DNA of 64,000 bases from Polaribacter filamentus (GCF_002943715.1 NZ_MQUA01000014.1:372001-436000); one strand, 5' to 3'; shown: positions 35,413 through 45,437, numbered from the stretch's first letter. Notes: a model not told the origin generated them from the letters alone. Translations and numbers: made by a program.

Positions 35413-36258
35413 TTAAGCGGTTAATTTTTTCATTATAATTAGGTTTTTATCAGCATTCCATTTTTCCATTGGTGTTATTCGTCCCAACAAGCCGTGTAGC
35501 CTTCTATTGTTATAAAATTTCACATACCGTTTTAGTATCTGTTCTATTTCTCCAAAATATTGATAGTCGAACCTTTTAAAAACTTCTTTTTTTAATATTC
35601 CGTGATAGGCTTCTATATGTGCATTTTCCTCTGGTGTTGCAATGTGTGTAAATTCTTGTTGTACTCCTATTAAGCCTAAATATTCACGTACATTTTTTGC
35701 TATAAATTGGCTTCCATTATCACTTCTAATGACTACATTATTAGGGTAATCATAATTTTCAAATAACTCAGAAAGTAGCGCTATAACCTGATTTTGTTTA
35801 ATATTAAAGGAAAAATAGTCTTTTAATATTCTACGTGTGTGAACGTCTATAATTGAGAGTAAATAAGCATTCTTTCCTACACTTGGGATCCAAACCATCT
35901 TTATATCCATCTCCAAGCATTCTAAAGGTCTAGAAGTGTAAACCTTTCTAAACTTTACAAACTTGCGTCCAGAACCACTTCTGTCTATCCTATTGTCAAG
36001 CTTCAATAGACCTTCTTCTTTCATAATTCTATATAGCTTTTTATGATTGATAGTGTAACCATCTCTACTTAAATAGCTGGTCATTAGTCGATATCCACAA
36101 TCTATAAATTCGTGTTTTAAAATCTCCTTTACAGCCGCAACTACAACATTTTGTAATACAAACCCTTTAGTCTTGTGAAAAGTCTCTGTAGAAGGCTTAT
36201 TTCCTTTTTTACCCCCACTAGGCACTCTATAATAACTACTCGCTACAATACCTACCAT
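35413..36258 (-). CDS. IS3 family transposase, OrfB
   Basis: A 281-residue DDE integrase protein: HTH_21-like region HEFIDCGYRLMTSYLSRDGY, then CLEMDIKMVWIP (first Asp), VVIRSDNGSQFIAKN (second Asp) and ENAHIEAYHGILKKEVF (Glu). In the -1 frame, coding is open from the A AAA AAG heptamer at 36339-36345 (minus strand), so it is probably made as an OrfAB fusion. Confidence 0.9.
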   Translation of the reverse strand: MVGIVASSYYRVPSGGKKGNKPSTETFHKTKGFVLQNVVVAAVKEILKHEFIDCGYRLMTSYLSRDGYTINHKKLYRIMKEEGLLKLDNRIDRSGSGRKFVKFRKVYTSRPLECLEMDIKMVWIPSVGKNAYLLSIIDVHTRRILKDYFSFNIKQNQVIALLSELFENYDYPNNVVIRSDNGSQFIAKNVREYLGLIGVQQEFTHIATPEENAHIEAYHGILKKEVFKRFDYQYFGEIEQILKRYVKFYNNRRLHGLLGRITPMEKWNADKNLIIMKKLTA

Positions 36259-36308
36259 CTTTATGATCTCTGATTTACTGCACTTGTATTTTTTATAAGT
36301 TGTATCTA

Positions 36309-36619
36309 CTAAATCTTTCTTGGATCGGACGTCCCAAACTTTTTTTTTAAAAGCTCACGTTGCACTTCAAGCTCGATTTCTCTGTCGCTCAACAATTTTC
36401 TTAACACTCTATTCTCTTCTTCAGCTGCTTTAAGTTCTTTACTTTAATGTTATAGGTGACTTTTAAACCTGCTTCACCTTTGTGTTCAAACTTCTTTTTC
36501 CAACTGTAGAAAGTGCCAGTACTCACGCTGTATTTTCGGCAAGTTTCAATAATTCCTATTTCTTCTGAAATAGATAGTATTTCTAACTTCTGTGCTAAGG
36601 TCCATTTCTTGTATTTCAT
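36309..36619 (-). pseudogene. IS3 OrfA with a frameshift
   Basis: The N-terminus MKYKKWTLAQKLEILSISEE and HTH CRKYSVSTGTFYSWKKKFEHKGEAGLKV are intact. Then a single-base change near 36440 throws the frame; the correct frame resumes as ELKAAEEENRVLRKLLSDREIELEVQRELLKKKFG to a stop at 36309. The element is therefore likely unable to make normal OrfA or OrfAB. Confidence 0.75.
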
Positions 36620-37385
36620 ATCTCAAATATATTAGTTTTGAAATTTAAAATATCACTCCGAACTTATTGGGGGCTAAAATAGTAGACTAAAGATGGAAAT
36701 TTGGTTTCTAAAAATGAAAAACCATTTGTTGGACTTAAAAAAAGCTAATCATATTGGAGATATTGACGTTTATAATAATAAAATTTACATAGGTATTGAA
36801 TGGTTCGACGATGGAGTAAGTAAAGATATTCAAAATTGCAACTTACAATGCAGAAACGCTTGAGTACGAAAGTTCAATTAACTTTGACCAAGAGTCGGGG
36901 CAAACAGAAGCTTCAGGAATAACTGTTGATAAGCGGCGTAATATGGCTTGGATGTCGGGCTGGGTGGAAGGTAAATATTTATATCGTTACAATCTTGCAA
37001 CAGGTAAATATTTAGGAAAAATCCATTTAAGACCTATGCCACAATACCAGCAAGGGATACTCTAAGTTGATGGGAAAATAGTGATCACAGCCGATGATGG
37101 TAATGCTGATTTACATGAAACTGATAATATTTATTTGGCAGATGTATCGGATATGGTATGACAGCAGCGTATGTTCATTTATTTAAGGAGTGTAAAGAGT
37201 TCCTGCGTGCAGGAGAAGTAGAAGGTCTTTCTATAGATTCTACAAACAATGATTTGTTAGTTTTAGCAAACCGTGGTTCTCGGATTGTATTGGTGATGGT
37301 TAAAGGCTTTTATCCTAAATATTCTGAAGAGCTTCATGAGTTATATATTTACGAAAGGGTTAAATAAAATTACTGCTACTTGAGT

Positions 37386-38165
37386 TTACTTTTTGCGTTC
37401 TTCCAATATAGAAAATAGTAATTCGGGTTCATTGGTAGTAATAAAGTCAAATTCATTATCCAATAAGAAAATTAAGTCTTCTTTTTTATTTACTGTCCAA
37501 GCGTTTAGAGTTAGCCCAAGGTTTTTGGCTTCGGTAATCCAGTTAGGATTGTTCTTTAAAATAATAAATTTATAATCAAAACCTGCAATACCATCTTCTT
37601 TAAGTTCATGAGGTGGTTTATCACCATTTAAATATTGTGTATGAAGTTTTGGATTGATAGCTAATAAGCCTTTTAACATATTGTAATCAAAACTAATATA
37701 TGACGAAATATAATTAGCTGCATCTAGCTCTTCAACTAAATCCAATGTTTTTTTAGCAACTGCTAATGTTCTTTCTTTAGAGGATGCTGGTTTTAATTCG
37801 CATACCAATCCAGTAGCCATGTTGTTTTCCATACCGGCCTGTAAATAAGCTTTTAAGGTTGGTAAGTCTTCGCCATTTGATAGTTTTTGTTCGTTTAATG
37901 TAGCATATTTGTTATTTTCTATCACCATCTCATGATATTCTGCATCATGGTGAACAACCAGAATACTATCGGAAGTCATATGAACATCAAACTCTGATCC
38001 TACACATTCTAATTCAATGGCTTGTTTTAAGGATGCAATTGAATTTTCGGGTAAGTTATGAGTTTTAAAAGCTCCTCTGTGAGCTACTACTTCGTTATCT
38101 GCGAAGTTTAGATCATTACAAGCTACACAAATAATAAGTATTAGAATAAGAATTAATTTTTTCAT
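37386..38165 (-). CDS. Glycerophosphodiester phosphodiesterase lipoprotein
   Basis: A 259-residue GDPD/UgpQ-type enzyme that splits glycerophosphodiesters into glycerol-3-phosphate and an alcohol. The lipobox VAC at residue 16 places it on a membrane facing the periplasm. The catalytic TIM-barrel motifs are VAHRGAF and NLPENSIAS (His, Arg, Glu), SEFDVHMTSD (metal Glu and Asp) and VVHHDAE (second catalytic His), with NAWTVN near the C-terminus. It is the enzyme that links the SusCD genes to GlpT and GlpD in this locus. It is convergent with the decayed propeller gene. Confidence 0.92.
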   Translation of the reverse strand: MKKLILILILIICVACNDLNFADNEVVAHRGAFKTHNLPENSIASLKQAIELECVGSEFDVHMTSDSILVVHHDAEYHEMVIENNKYATLNEQKLSNGEDLPTLKAYLQAGMENNMATGLVCELKPASSKERTLAVAKKTLDLVEELDAANYISSYISFDYNMLKGLLAINPKLHTQYLNGDKPPHELKEDGIAGFDYKFIILKNNPNWITEAKNLGLTLNAWTVNKKEDLIFLLDNEFDFITTNEPELLFSILEERKK

Positions 38166-38488
38166 GAAATAAATTTTTGAGTGTGATTATTATATGCTTA
38201 TTTAGTTTAATTATGATATTTCAATTACAACACCTCCTTATCAAGCCATTTCAAATTCGGAATTATCAATTTTTGTCAAAACTGTTATACACTTAGTAAT
38301 TATTGAAACATGCGTCACCTAAAAAATCTATGAATCTTCCATGCTTTGATAAGTATTAATTTATCTTTCTCAAGAAGAAAAAGATATTTTTTTATTGAAA
38401 TACTCCAAAACAGGTTAAATTACTCTTTAAATCATTGGCCTCATATTCTATATATTGATTTTAAAATTTTAATTTTTCTACATCTATT
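38166..38488. other. Non-coding spacer between GDPD and phosphoesterase genes
   Basis: This is AT-rich, with no credible ORF on either strand. It separates two co-oriented genes and so probably holds the promoter of the GDPD gene, but no TAnnTTTG match stands out. Confidence 0.4.
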
Positions 38489-40471
38489 TCATATCATACT
38501 TAAAGAAAATGCTTTTGGACGTACCATACTTTCAGTATAAACATTTCCAAATCGGTCTGTTACCTTAATTTCTAATTTAGTATCAGGCGCCGAAGCGGTA
38601 ACTTTAAATAAGTGTGGAGTATCTTCAGTAACAAAAGTGCTTGTAGGAGTTGCTCCTGCATTTAAACGCAATGCATCATATGATATAATATGTAATGGAT
38701 CTTTGTCATTTATACGGATAACATTAAGGTTGTTACTATTTTCAGTTACTTTAATTTGCCATTGACTGTCATAACCCCATATATTGATTAAAACTTCATT
38801 ATTAACATTTTTTTGAGCATATGATCCTGCATAATTGGCAAGTTCATCATCAGATGAATTTGGAGCAAAATCTGCTGCTGTTATATGAATTGAATTTAAG
38901 TCGTATGTTCTAAACTGATAGTCTTCTTCGTGACCAATACTTTTATAAATCCATTCAATATTTTTTCCATTAAATTCCCAAATACCATAGCCTCCTGGGC
39001 TACCATCTTTACAAATATGGTTTTCGGCATAACCGTTTCTCCCTGTCCACCACCAAGTGGCACATATAGCTGCAGTATTATGCTCCATTAAATTAAACTC
39101 CTGTTCTACTCTATAATTAACATGAGTATGACCAGATAAAACATTTACATTAGAAAAATCTTTGAGATTATCAATTAAAGAGCTTCCGTTTCCTAATGCT
39201 ATTTGGTTAATTTGGTTGCCGCTTGAATCTAAAGTAGGTTTTCTATACAAAGGTGTATGCATAGCCACTACTATAGGCGTTGTTTTATCAGTAATAGTAG
39301 CTAAGTCTTTTTTTAGCCATTCCATCTGATCTGAACTAATGTTAGTGTTGTAATTGCGACTACCTACTGTTCCTTGTGAGCCGCCAGAATTAAGATATTC
39401 AACATCATCTAATACCACGTAGTGTATATCACCTAAATTAAAGGAATAATAGGTAGGGCCTAGTACTTCTCTATATTTGTTTTCTGCTTCCCAATCATTC
39501 GCATAATAAGGGTCGTAATCATGATTTCCTATTATGTTAAATACAGGACTGTTTAGCTTGTTCATATAAGGAATATACTCATTTAACCCAAAGTTATTGT
39601 TATACCAATATGTATCCCAAGTCATGTCACCTAAGGTTAAAACGTATACTTTAGTGCCCTCTGCAACATATTTATCAATTGTTGCATTTACATCGGGCAA
39701 TACAAAGTTGTTAAATTGATCTAAATCATTATTACGGTTAGCCAAATGCCAATCTGCCATTGGAATAACAACATGTTTGCTATTGTCAACTTTTAGTAAT
39801 GAAAAATCTTTTTGTTCAACTAAACTCGTGTTTTTACTTAAGCGCTTAAAAAATTGAGGAGCATTTCCAGTATTAACTACTTCAAAATTTCCAGGAATAG
39901 AAATATAAACAAAACCAGTCTTTTTAAGCGAAGGAAGATAGTATACACCTTTATTATCAGTAACTGTAACTTCGAGTCCGTCAGATACTACAACTCCCGG
40001 GATACCTTTACCATTAGAATAAATAACACCCTTTACAGTCATTCCATTGATATCTGGAATATTTGTGTCTTCAATCAAGTTAAATAATGTAGCACCCAAG
40101 ATTAGAGTTTCTGATCCTCTTAAAACAGAAATTTTATATCTACCAGTTTTAAATCCTTCGAGAATACGAAAAGTAAAAGAATTATCAGTCGTTGCTATTA
40201 CAGTACTATTAAAGTTTATTTTTTCATCCAAGTAAGAAGTAAGTAGAATTATATCACCTATTTCAAATCCTTTGCCAACAAACGTAATATCACCACCAAT
40301 AGATACATCTATATTTGAGGGTATCGATACTCCAGAAATATTAAAATTATTATCCTCAATAAAATCGTTACCGTCTTTATTAAAACAAGAAGAACATCCA
40401 ATTCCAGTAAGGCTAGCAAAGGTTATTAACCCACTTAATTTAATAAATATTCTTCTTGTTTGACTTTTCAT
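38489..40471 (-). CDS. Calcineurin-like phosphoesterase, exported
   Basis: A 660-residue exported enzyme. The N-terminus TRRIFIKLSG is a Tat-type motif and is followed by a lipobox-like GIGC at residue 26. Next come an IPT/TIG-like domain (about 45-150), a Bacteroidota-type N-terminal domain with a carboxypeptidase-regulatory-like fold, the metallophosphoesterase domain (about 240-500: LTLGDMTWD, NIIGNHDYDP, AMHTPLYR, LSGHTHVNY) and the MetallophosC domain. It is encoded 10 bp after SusD. It likely dephosphorylates a phosphoester imported or captured by SusCD. Confidence 0.9.
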   Translation of the reverse strand: MKSQTRRIFIKLSGLITFASLTGIGCSSCFNKDGNDFIEDNNFNISGVSIPSNIDVSIGGDITFVGKGFEIGDIILLTSYLDEKINFNSTVIATTDNSFTFRILEGFKTGRYKISVLRGSETLILGATLFNLIEDTNIPDINGMTVKGVIYSNGKGIPGVVVSDGLEVTVTDNKGVYYLPSLKKTGFVYISIPGNFEVVNTGNAPQFFKRLSKNTSLVEQKDFSLLKVDNSKHVVIPMADWHLANRNNDLDQFNNFVLPDVNATIDKYVAEGTKVYVLTLGDMTWDTYWYNNNFGLNEYIPYMNKLNSPVFNIIGNHDYDPYYANDWEAENKYREVLGPTYYSFNLGDIHYVVLDDVEYLNSGGSQGTVGSRNYNTNISSDQMEWLKKDLATITDKTTPIVVAMHTPLYRKPTLDSSGNQINQIALGNGSSLIDNLKDFSNVNVLSGHTHVNYRVEQEFNLMEHNTAAICATWWWTGRNGYAENHICKDGSPGGYGIWEFNGKNIEWIYKSIGHEEDYQFRTYDLNSIHITAADFAPNSSDDELANYAGSYAQKNVNNEVLINIWGYDSQWQIKVTENSNNLNVIRINDKDPLHIISYDALRLNAGATPTSTFVTEDTPHLFKVTASAPDTKLEIKVTDRFGNVYTESMVRPKAFSLSMI

Positions 40472-40481
40472 AAAAAAAGTT

Positions 40482-42047
40482 TTATTCTATGGCTTGTTTA
40501 CTCCACCAAACCGGGGTTTTCATATCATTGCTACCTTGCACTCTGTCAAGAGCTGCTTGAGCATTAGCATTGTTCGTAGCCATAGTTGTAGTTGGGTAAC
40601 CAAAACGGGTAGGGAGTATCATATCATTAAAAATAGTACCATCCCCTATAGTAAGTTTAGGGTATTCCGTACGACGATATTCATGATACGCCTCCATGCC
40701 AATCCAGAATAAAGCTAGATATTTTTGGTTTGCAATTAGTTCTTCTTTATTATCATTACTATCCCATGATGCTAGATCAGAAGCAAGGAATATTGTAATA
40801 TCTTCATTGCTAATTAAAACAAGTGTCTCACTGAATTGACCAAACTCAGCCCATTTTTCTACGGAAGCCTTAATCGCATTTTGATAATATTCTTTAGCTG
40901 CCGTTTCGCCTCCCGAAATATTTCCTTTTAAAGCGGCTTCCGCTAAAATGAATTGAACTTCTGCATAATCCATGTAGGTCGTTGGGCTTTCAGCTCTAGC
41001 TAGTACAGCAGTATTTAACCATGAAGTCCCAAAATCTACAGTTGTTCGCTCCTCTTCAGTAGACCCTGCTACTGTACCTATCCAAATATTATTAGGATTC
41101 TCTGAAACATTTGAATTTTTCTTTCCTATAATAGCTAAACGTGGATCTTCATAAACTTGCATATTACTATTATCAGTAAGTACTGTCATTTTAATTAGTT
41201 GTTCCGCTAGCTTTCTTCCACTACTTGTAAAACTACCTTCATTTGTAACAGCAAATTCATTCTGATAAGGGTCAATACCTGAGAATATTACTGTAGCGTT
41301 ATCTGCATTGGAAGTAAATATGGGATATGTTGAAGGATCGTTCAGTACCTTATTCATTTTATCTCCTACGTTCATTTCAATACGCCCACTAACACGAGTA
41401 AGTAAGCGAAGGTATAGTGAATTATTGAATTTTTGCCATTGACCCATAGACCCTCCGTACATTCCATCTAAAGAAGGTTTTATAAATAAAGGTTCTGTAG
41501 CATAAATTTCGTTGGCAGCCATCAAATCAGCAAACATTTGTTCATATACTTCTTTTTGCGATTCGAATTTAGGTTTAGTTGTGCCACCTGCTGCTTGTGC
41601 ATTAAAAGCTTCTGAGTAAGGAATGTCACCATAAATATCTGTAAGATTAGACATGTATAAAACTTTTAAAGTAAGAGCAATAGCTTCTAAAGATTTATCA
41701 TTTTGCTCAATACTCAAATTATACATATGTGATACATTATTACCATAGCGACTATAAGTATTCCAAACGCTTTGCCAGTTTCCATCACTAATAAAATAAC
41801 GATGTTCCTGGCGTGTAGTACCTCCTGTAAATGCAGTAAATTGAATTAGTTCGTTGTTCCAAAACCAGGAATAATTTAACCATAACTTGGCTCCATTATA
41901 AAGCAGTGGTTCAAACATGCCACTAGCCTTTATTTCTCCAACAGTAGTAGTGTTAGGATTTGTATTTATATTTTCAAAATCAGATGTACAGCCAAAAGTT
42001 ATTGCTATAATTAATCCAATTGTTAATGTTTTATATAATTTATTCAT
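40482..42047 (-). CDS. SusD/RagB family nutrient-binding lipoprotein
   Basis: A 521-residue surface lipoprotein of the SusD-like_2 type (lipobox TFGC at residue 20; FENINTNPN after the signal). It shows the usual helical TPR scaffold with VLYMSNLTDIYGDIPYSEAF near residue 130 and AEVQFILAEAALKGN near residue 370. SusD proteins form the lid of the SusC transporter and bind the substrate. It is encoded 11 bp after SusC. The neighbouring phosphoesterases suggest a phosphorylated ligand rather than a glycan, since there is no glycoside hydrolase nearby. Confidence 0.93.
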   Translation of the reverse strand: MNKLYKTLTIGLIIAITFGCTSDFENINTNPNTTTVGEIKASGMFEPLLYNGAKLWLNYSWFWNNELIQFTAFTGGTTRQEHRYFISDGNWQSVWNTYSRYGNNVSHMYNLSIEQNDKSLEAIALTLKVLYMSNLTDIYGDIPYSEAFNAQAAGGTTKPKFESQKEVYEQMFADLMAANEIYATEPLFIKPSLDGMYGGSMGQWQKFNNSLYLRLLTRVSGRIEMNVGDKMNKVLNDPSTYPIFTSNADNATVIFSGIDPYQNEFAVTNEGSFTSSGRKLAEQLIKMTVLTDNSNMQVYEDPRLAIIGKKNSNVSENPNNIWIGTVAGSTEEERTTVDFGTSWLNTAVLARAESPTTYMDYAEVQFILAEAALKGNISGGETAAKEYYQNAIKASVEKWAEFGQFSETLVLISNEDITIFLASDLASWDSNDNKEELIANQKYLALFWIGMEAYHEYRRTEYPKLTIGDGTIFNDMILPTRFGYPTTTMATNNANAQAALDRVQGSNDMKTPVWWSKQAIE

Positions 42048-42058
42048 CGTTTTTCTAT

Positions 42059-45000
42059 TTAAAATGTAAGTTTAACATTGAAACCTAATGATCGTGTCAT
42101 TGGAAACGACATTGTTTCAATACCTTTATAAATATTTGATCCACTAAGCACTCCTGTATCTGGATCATATTGAGGGAATTCAGTGATAACAAATACATTA
42201 GTAGCAAAAACACCAAAACTAGCATCTTGTAGTACATTTATTTTTCTTACTATCTTTACAGGGAGTTGATAGTCTAATCGTAGCTCATTCAATTTAAAAT
42301 ATGAGGTGCTAAAAGTATTCATTTCTGTGTTATTACGATTCCATATATACGAATTGTAATAGGTTTGAACACTTTTAGTTACAGTTGTATTTTCAGTATA
42401 AGAAACGGTTCCGTCACTATTTGATATTAGATTAACACCTGGGTGAACTACTCCTTCATCATCTCTTCCTTCCAATGAGTTTTTTAGCTTACCTTGATAT
42501 GAAAGTGCAAAATTGGTAACGGAAAAAGTATTCCCTCCCATTTGACCTGTAAATGCAGCGGTTAGTGTAAGGTTTTTATATCTTAAACGCTGTGTCATAC
42601 CGCCTCTCCAATCTGGATTAACATTACCTATTTTACGATCTGGAGAAGCATCTAGTATAGGATACCCACTAGAATTAACAAGGTGCATTCCGGAGGCATC
42701 TACTTCATTTCCGTTTTCGTCAGTGTAAAAAGAGCCTTCTGGCGCTCGTTGAAAGCCTCTTCCGTAAATTACATGCATTTGTTCACCTATATATGAGTTA
42801 ATAAAGATTCTGTTTCCAATCGTTGTTCCCATATTTGTTTGGAGCGGTTGTTTTGGATCCCAACCATCCTGTAAACTAACTAGTTTATTAATATTTTTGG
42901 ACCAGTTAACATTAAAAGACCATTCAAAATTAGGTGTTTTAATAGGTACGAAATTTGCTGAAATTTCAATTCCTTCATTAGTGATTTCTCCAGCATTAAT
43001 TTGTTGACCTGTCACTCCTGTAATCTGATCTACATTTACTGAAACTATTTGGTTAGTTGTTGAGGAATAATAATAAGTGAAATCAAATGATACACGATTT
43101 TTAAATAGTTTAGCTTCAATACCAGCTTCCCAACTTACTACGTTTTCTGGCTGAATAAGTGAATCAGTCATCGTTCCAGGTAACAAATATCCTCCAGGAT
43201 ATGAACTTGTTTCATAAAACTGATCTAGAGAATATGGAGATGTGTCATTACCTACATTAGCCCAAGAAAACCGTAATTTTGCGAAATCAATCCAGGGAGC
43301 ATTTGATTGGAAATCAAAAATTTTGTTCACTAAAATACTCGTTGAAACTGATGGGTAAAAATAGGACCAATTGCCACTTGAAAGTGTACTTGACCAATCG
43401 TTACGTCCAGTAATATCCAAAAAGTAGGTATCATCCCAGCTTAATGAAGCTAAGCCATACAGACTATTAACAACTTTTTTACTTCTGAAATTAAAAGGAT
43501 CAGGAATTACACCTGAAGGGAGGTTTTTAGTATGATAAACATCTTCTTCTCCAAGTTGGCTCAAAGTGATTTTGTCGTCATGAAAATTATTAACTCTATT
43601 GTTTCCACCAATCATAACAGAAAGTCCAAATCGCTTATTGGCCAAATCATTATTAGTGTAACGTAGCATAAAATCATTATTATTCTCTAACTGCCTAACT
43701 GTTTGTTCACGATAAAAACCTTTTTGATAGCCAGCTGTATAGTAAGGTCTTTGTTGTGTTCTGAATTGATTTGACCAGTCAATACCTGACCTTAAATCAA
43801 GTGTGAGTCTTTTCATTAAATCAATAGATAATCCAATATTACCAAAAACTCTATTTCTATCTTCTCCATTCAGGTGTGTGTAAAGCACTCGATAGGGATT
43901 AAAACCATCTGAAGAAGGAAAAACTAATCCTTGGCCATTTGCGCCTCCTGCATCCCAATTTGTAAAGTTATAACGCCCGTCAAAATGTTCGTCTTTCCAT
44001 TCATTTATACTGTTTACATTGAAACCCCAAGCTAAGTTGTACATAACGCCAGTCTCATCATAACCACCACTAGGCATATTATCACTTTTCTTACGGGTAT
44101 AATTAACATTTGAAGTTAATTTTATATTATCGTTGATTGGTGTGCTAAATGACAAAGAAATTGTTTGTCTATCAAAACCCGTATTAGGTAATATATATTC
44201 ATTTTGAAAATTTGTGAAAGAAAAACGGCTAGTTGTCCCTTTTCCATTGCTTCCGCTTAAAGAAACCGAATTATTTTTAGTAATACCTGTTCTAAATAAA
44301 CCTGTATACCAATCATCTTGATAAACCCAAGGTTTCTTTGTAAATTCACCTGTTTCCCAATCTTTTGAACTATATAAATAGCGTAGTTTATTAGGATCAA
44401 ACCTTTCACCAAAAGTGTAACGTGAATATTTTCTGGGTTGAGCCACACCATCTGGGGCCATTTCAGAACTAATGTTCCATAAAGAATATTCATTTGCCCC
44501 CGAATCAGATCCATTACCATATTCAGTCTGAAAATCAGGGAATCTAAATGCCTCATCAAAAACTACTGAAGAATTAACAGTTACACCTATACCTTTGGTT
44601 TTTTTACCAGATTTGGTTGTTATAACAATCGCACCATTGGCAGCACGAGAGCCGTAGAGCGCTGCAGCAGCAGGCCCTTTCAGTATAGAAACTGTAGCAA
44701 TATCATCTGGGTTAATGTCAGTCATGCCGTTTCCATAATCTACAGGTGCATCAGCTTCAGCATAATTAGTTCCAGATGAGGTAGAAGTCATGCCTGAATT
44801 AACGGGCACCCCATCTATTACAAATAAGGCTTCATTATTACCATAGTTTAACGATTGATCACCGCGTAAGGTAACCCTCATGGATCCACTTGGTCCTGTA
44901 CCTCCTTGGGCGACAGATAACCCAGCTACTTTACCTACCACGCCATTTAACCAGTTACCGGTAACAGACCTTGTTATTTCTTCACTCTTTAAATTGTCTA

Positions 45001-45361
45001 TGGAGTAACCTAACGATTTTTCCTCTCTGGAAATATTAAGGGCTGTAATAACAACTTCGTCTAATAGGTCGGCTGCTTCCTCAAGAATAATCTCTTGCAG
45101 TTTATTTGAGCTAGCACTGATTTCCTGAGTTAAATATCCAAGAAAAGAAATTTTTAATTGTGATGTCTTACTTAGTACTTTTAAAGTAAAAACTCCATCA
45201 AAATTGGTAGTCGTTCCGTTTTTAGTGCCGACTTCAATAATGGTAGCGCCAGGAAAGGGTAGTCCGCTACTGTCAAAGACCTTCCCGTTAATTTCATTGC
45301 TTTGAGCCCAAGAGCACAATGGCAAAAGACAGCATAATAGAAGTGTTGTAAAATTCTTCAT
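42059..45361 (-). CDS. SusC/RagA family TonB-dependent transporter
   Basis: A 1100-residue outer-membrane transporter. A signal peptide (residues 1-19, ending CSWAQS) precedes the carboxypeptidase-like domain (INGKVFDSSGLPFPGATI), a TonB-box region, the plug (SILKGPAAAALYGSRAANGAIVITTK, the SusC signature near residue 235) and the beta-barrel ending LGFNVKLTF with terminal Phe. Together with SusD it imports a bulky nutrient with TonB energy. It is the first gene of the SusC-SusD-phosphoesterase operon, with a near-perfect promoter about 90 bp upstream. Confidence 0.95.
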   Translation of the reverse strand: MKNFTTLLLCCLLPLCSWAQSNEINGKVFDSSGLPFPGATIIEVGTKNGTTTNFDGVFTLKVLSKTSQLKISFLGYLTQEISASSNKLQEIILEEAADLLDEVVITALNISREEKSLGYSIDNLKSEEITRSVTGNWLNGVVGKVAGLSVAQGGTGPSGSMRVTLRGDQSLNYGNNEALFVIDGVPVNSGMTSTSSGTNYAEADAPVDYGNGMTDINPDDIATVSILKGPAAAALYGSRAANGAIVITTKSGKKTKGIGVTVNSSVVFDEAFRFPDFQTEYGNGSDSGANEYSLWNISSEMAPDGVAQPRKYSRYTFGERFDPNKLRYLYSSKDWETGEFTKKPWVYQDDWYTGLFRTGITKNNSVSLSGSNGKGTTSRFSFTNFQNEYILPNTGFDRQTISLSFSTPINDNIKLTSNVNYTRKKSDNMPSGGYDETGVMYNLAWGFNVNSINEWKDEHFDGRYNFTNWDAGGANGQGLVFPSSDGFNPYRVLYTHLNGEDRNRVFGNIGLSIDLMKRLTLDLRSGIDWSNQFRTQQRPYYTAGYQKGFYREQTVRQLENNNDFMLRYTNNDLANKRFGLSVMIGGNNRVNNFHDDKITLSQLGEEDVYHTKNLPSGVIPDPFNFRSKKVVNSLYGLASLSWDDTYFLDITGRNDWSSTLSSGNWSYFYPSVSTSILVNKIFDFQSNAPWIDFAKLRFSWANVGNDTSPYSLDQFYETSSYPGGYLLPGTMTDSLIQPENVVSWEAGIEAKLFKNRVSFDFTYYYSSTTNQIVSVNVDQITGVTGQQINAGEITNEGIEISANFVPIKTPNFEWSFNVNWSKNINKLVSLQDGWDPKQPLQTNMGTTIGNRIFINSYIGEQMHVIYGRGFQRAPEGSFYTDENGNEVDASGMHLVNSSGYPILDASPDRKIGNVNPDWRGGMTQRLRYKNLTLTAAFTGQMGGNTFSVTNFALSYQGKLKNSLEGRDDEGVVHPGVNLISNSDGTVSYTENTTVTKSVQTYYNSYIWNRNNTEMNTFSTSYFKLNELRLDYQLPVKIVRKINVLQDASFGVFATNVFVITEFPQYDPDTGVLSGSNIYKGIETMSFPMTRSLGFNVKLTF

Positions 45362-45429
45362 TGTATTGATTTTTAGTTGATTTGTATAATTTCAATAAGC
45401 GCCATTCAATAATATTGTCAATTTTATTG

Positions 45430-45437
45430 TTTCGAAT
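45430..45437. promoter_or_regulatory. TTTCGAAT site downstream of the SusC start of transcription
   Basis: TTGTTTCGAATTGT surrounds the core. It sits 16 bp downstream of the SusC -7 box, about +10 to +17 of the transcript, a place where a bound repressor would block transcription. The core differs by one base from the TTTCGAAA cores upstream of glpD. Confidence 0.45.

Larger units (their letters stand above)
35363..36681 (-). mobile_element. IS3 family element (second type), with target duplication
   Basis: A 1319-bp element. The ends are TGTTTTGACCCC at 35363 and, inverted, TATTTTAGCCCCC at 36681. The target sequence GTAGAC is present at 35357-35362 and 36682-36687. It carries orfB and a frameshifted orfA on the minus strand and interrupts the propeller-like pseudogene. 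It belongs to a different IS3 subgroup from the element at 23744. Confidence 0.9.
35172..37367 (+). pseudogene. Secreted propeller-like protein gene, interrupted by IS3 and decayed
   Basis: The 5' part (35172-35362) encodes a signal peptide ending IHAQQLAK and LRVDGRQGIAVDKHYYVSSSVALYK. The coding then resumes after the IS3 at 36688 with TKDGNLVSKNEKPFVG, IGDIDVYNNKIYIGIEW, ASGITVDKRRNMAWMSGW, IVITADDGNADLH and the C-terminal GEVEGLSIDSTNNDLLVLANRG. Independently of the IS there are an in-frame TAG at the insertion site, frameshifts near 36745, 36830 and 37155, and a TAA near 37064. The intact protein (~330 residues) would be a periplasmic beta-propeller. Function is unknown; it is truly dead. 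Confidence 0.85.

Noticed and set aside
34277..36681. A single large transposon or integrative element
   Set aside because: The pieces belong to IS4, IS5, IS30 and IS3 families with their own ends; no integrase, relaxase or conjugation gene is seen.
42059..45361. Classical polysaccharide utilisation locus
   Set aside because: No glycoside hydrolase, polysaccharide lyase or carbohydrate sulfatase accompanies SusCD; the partners are phosphoesterases.
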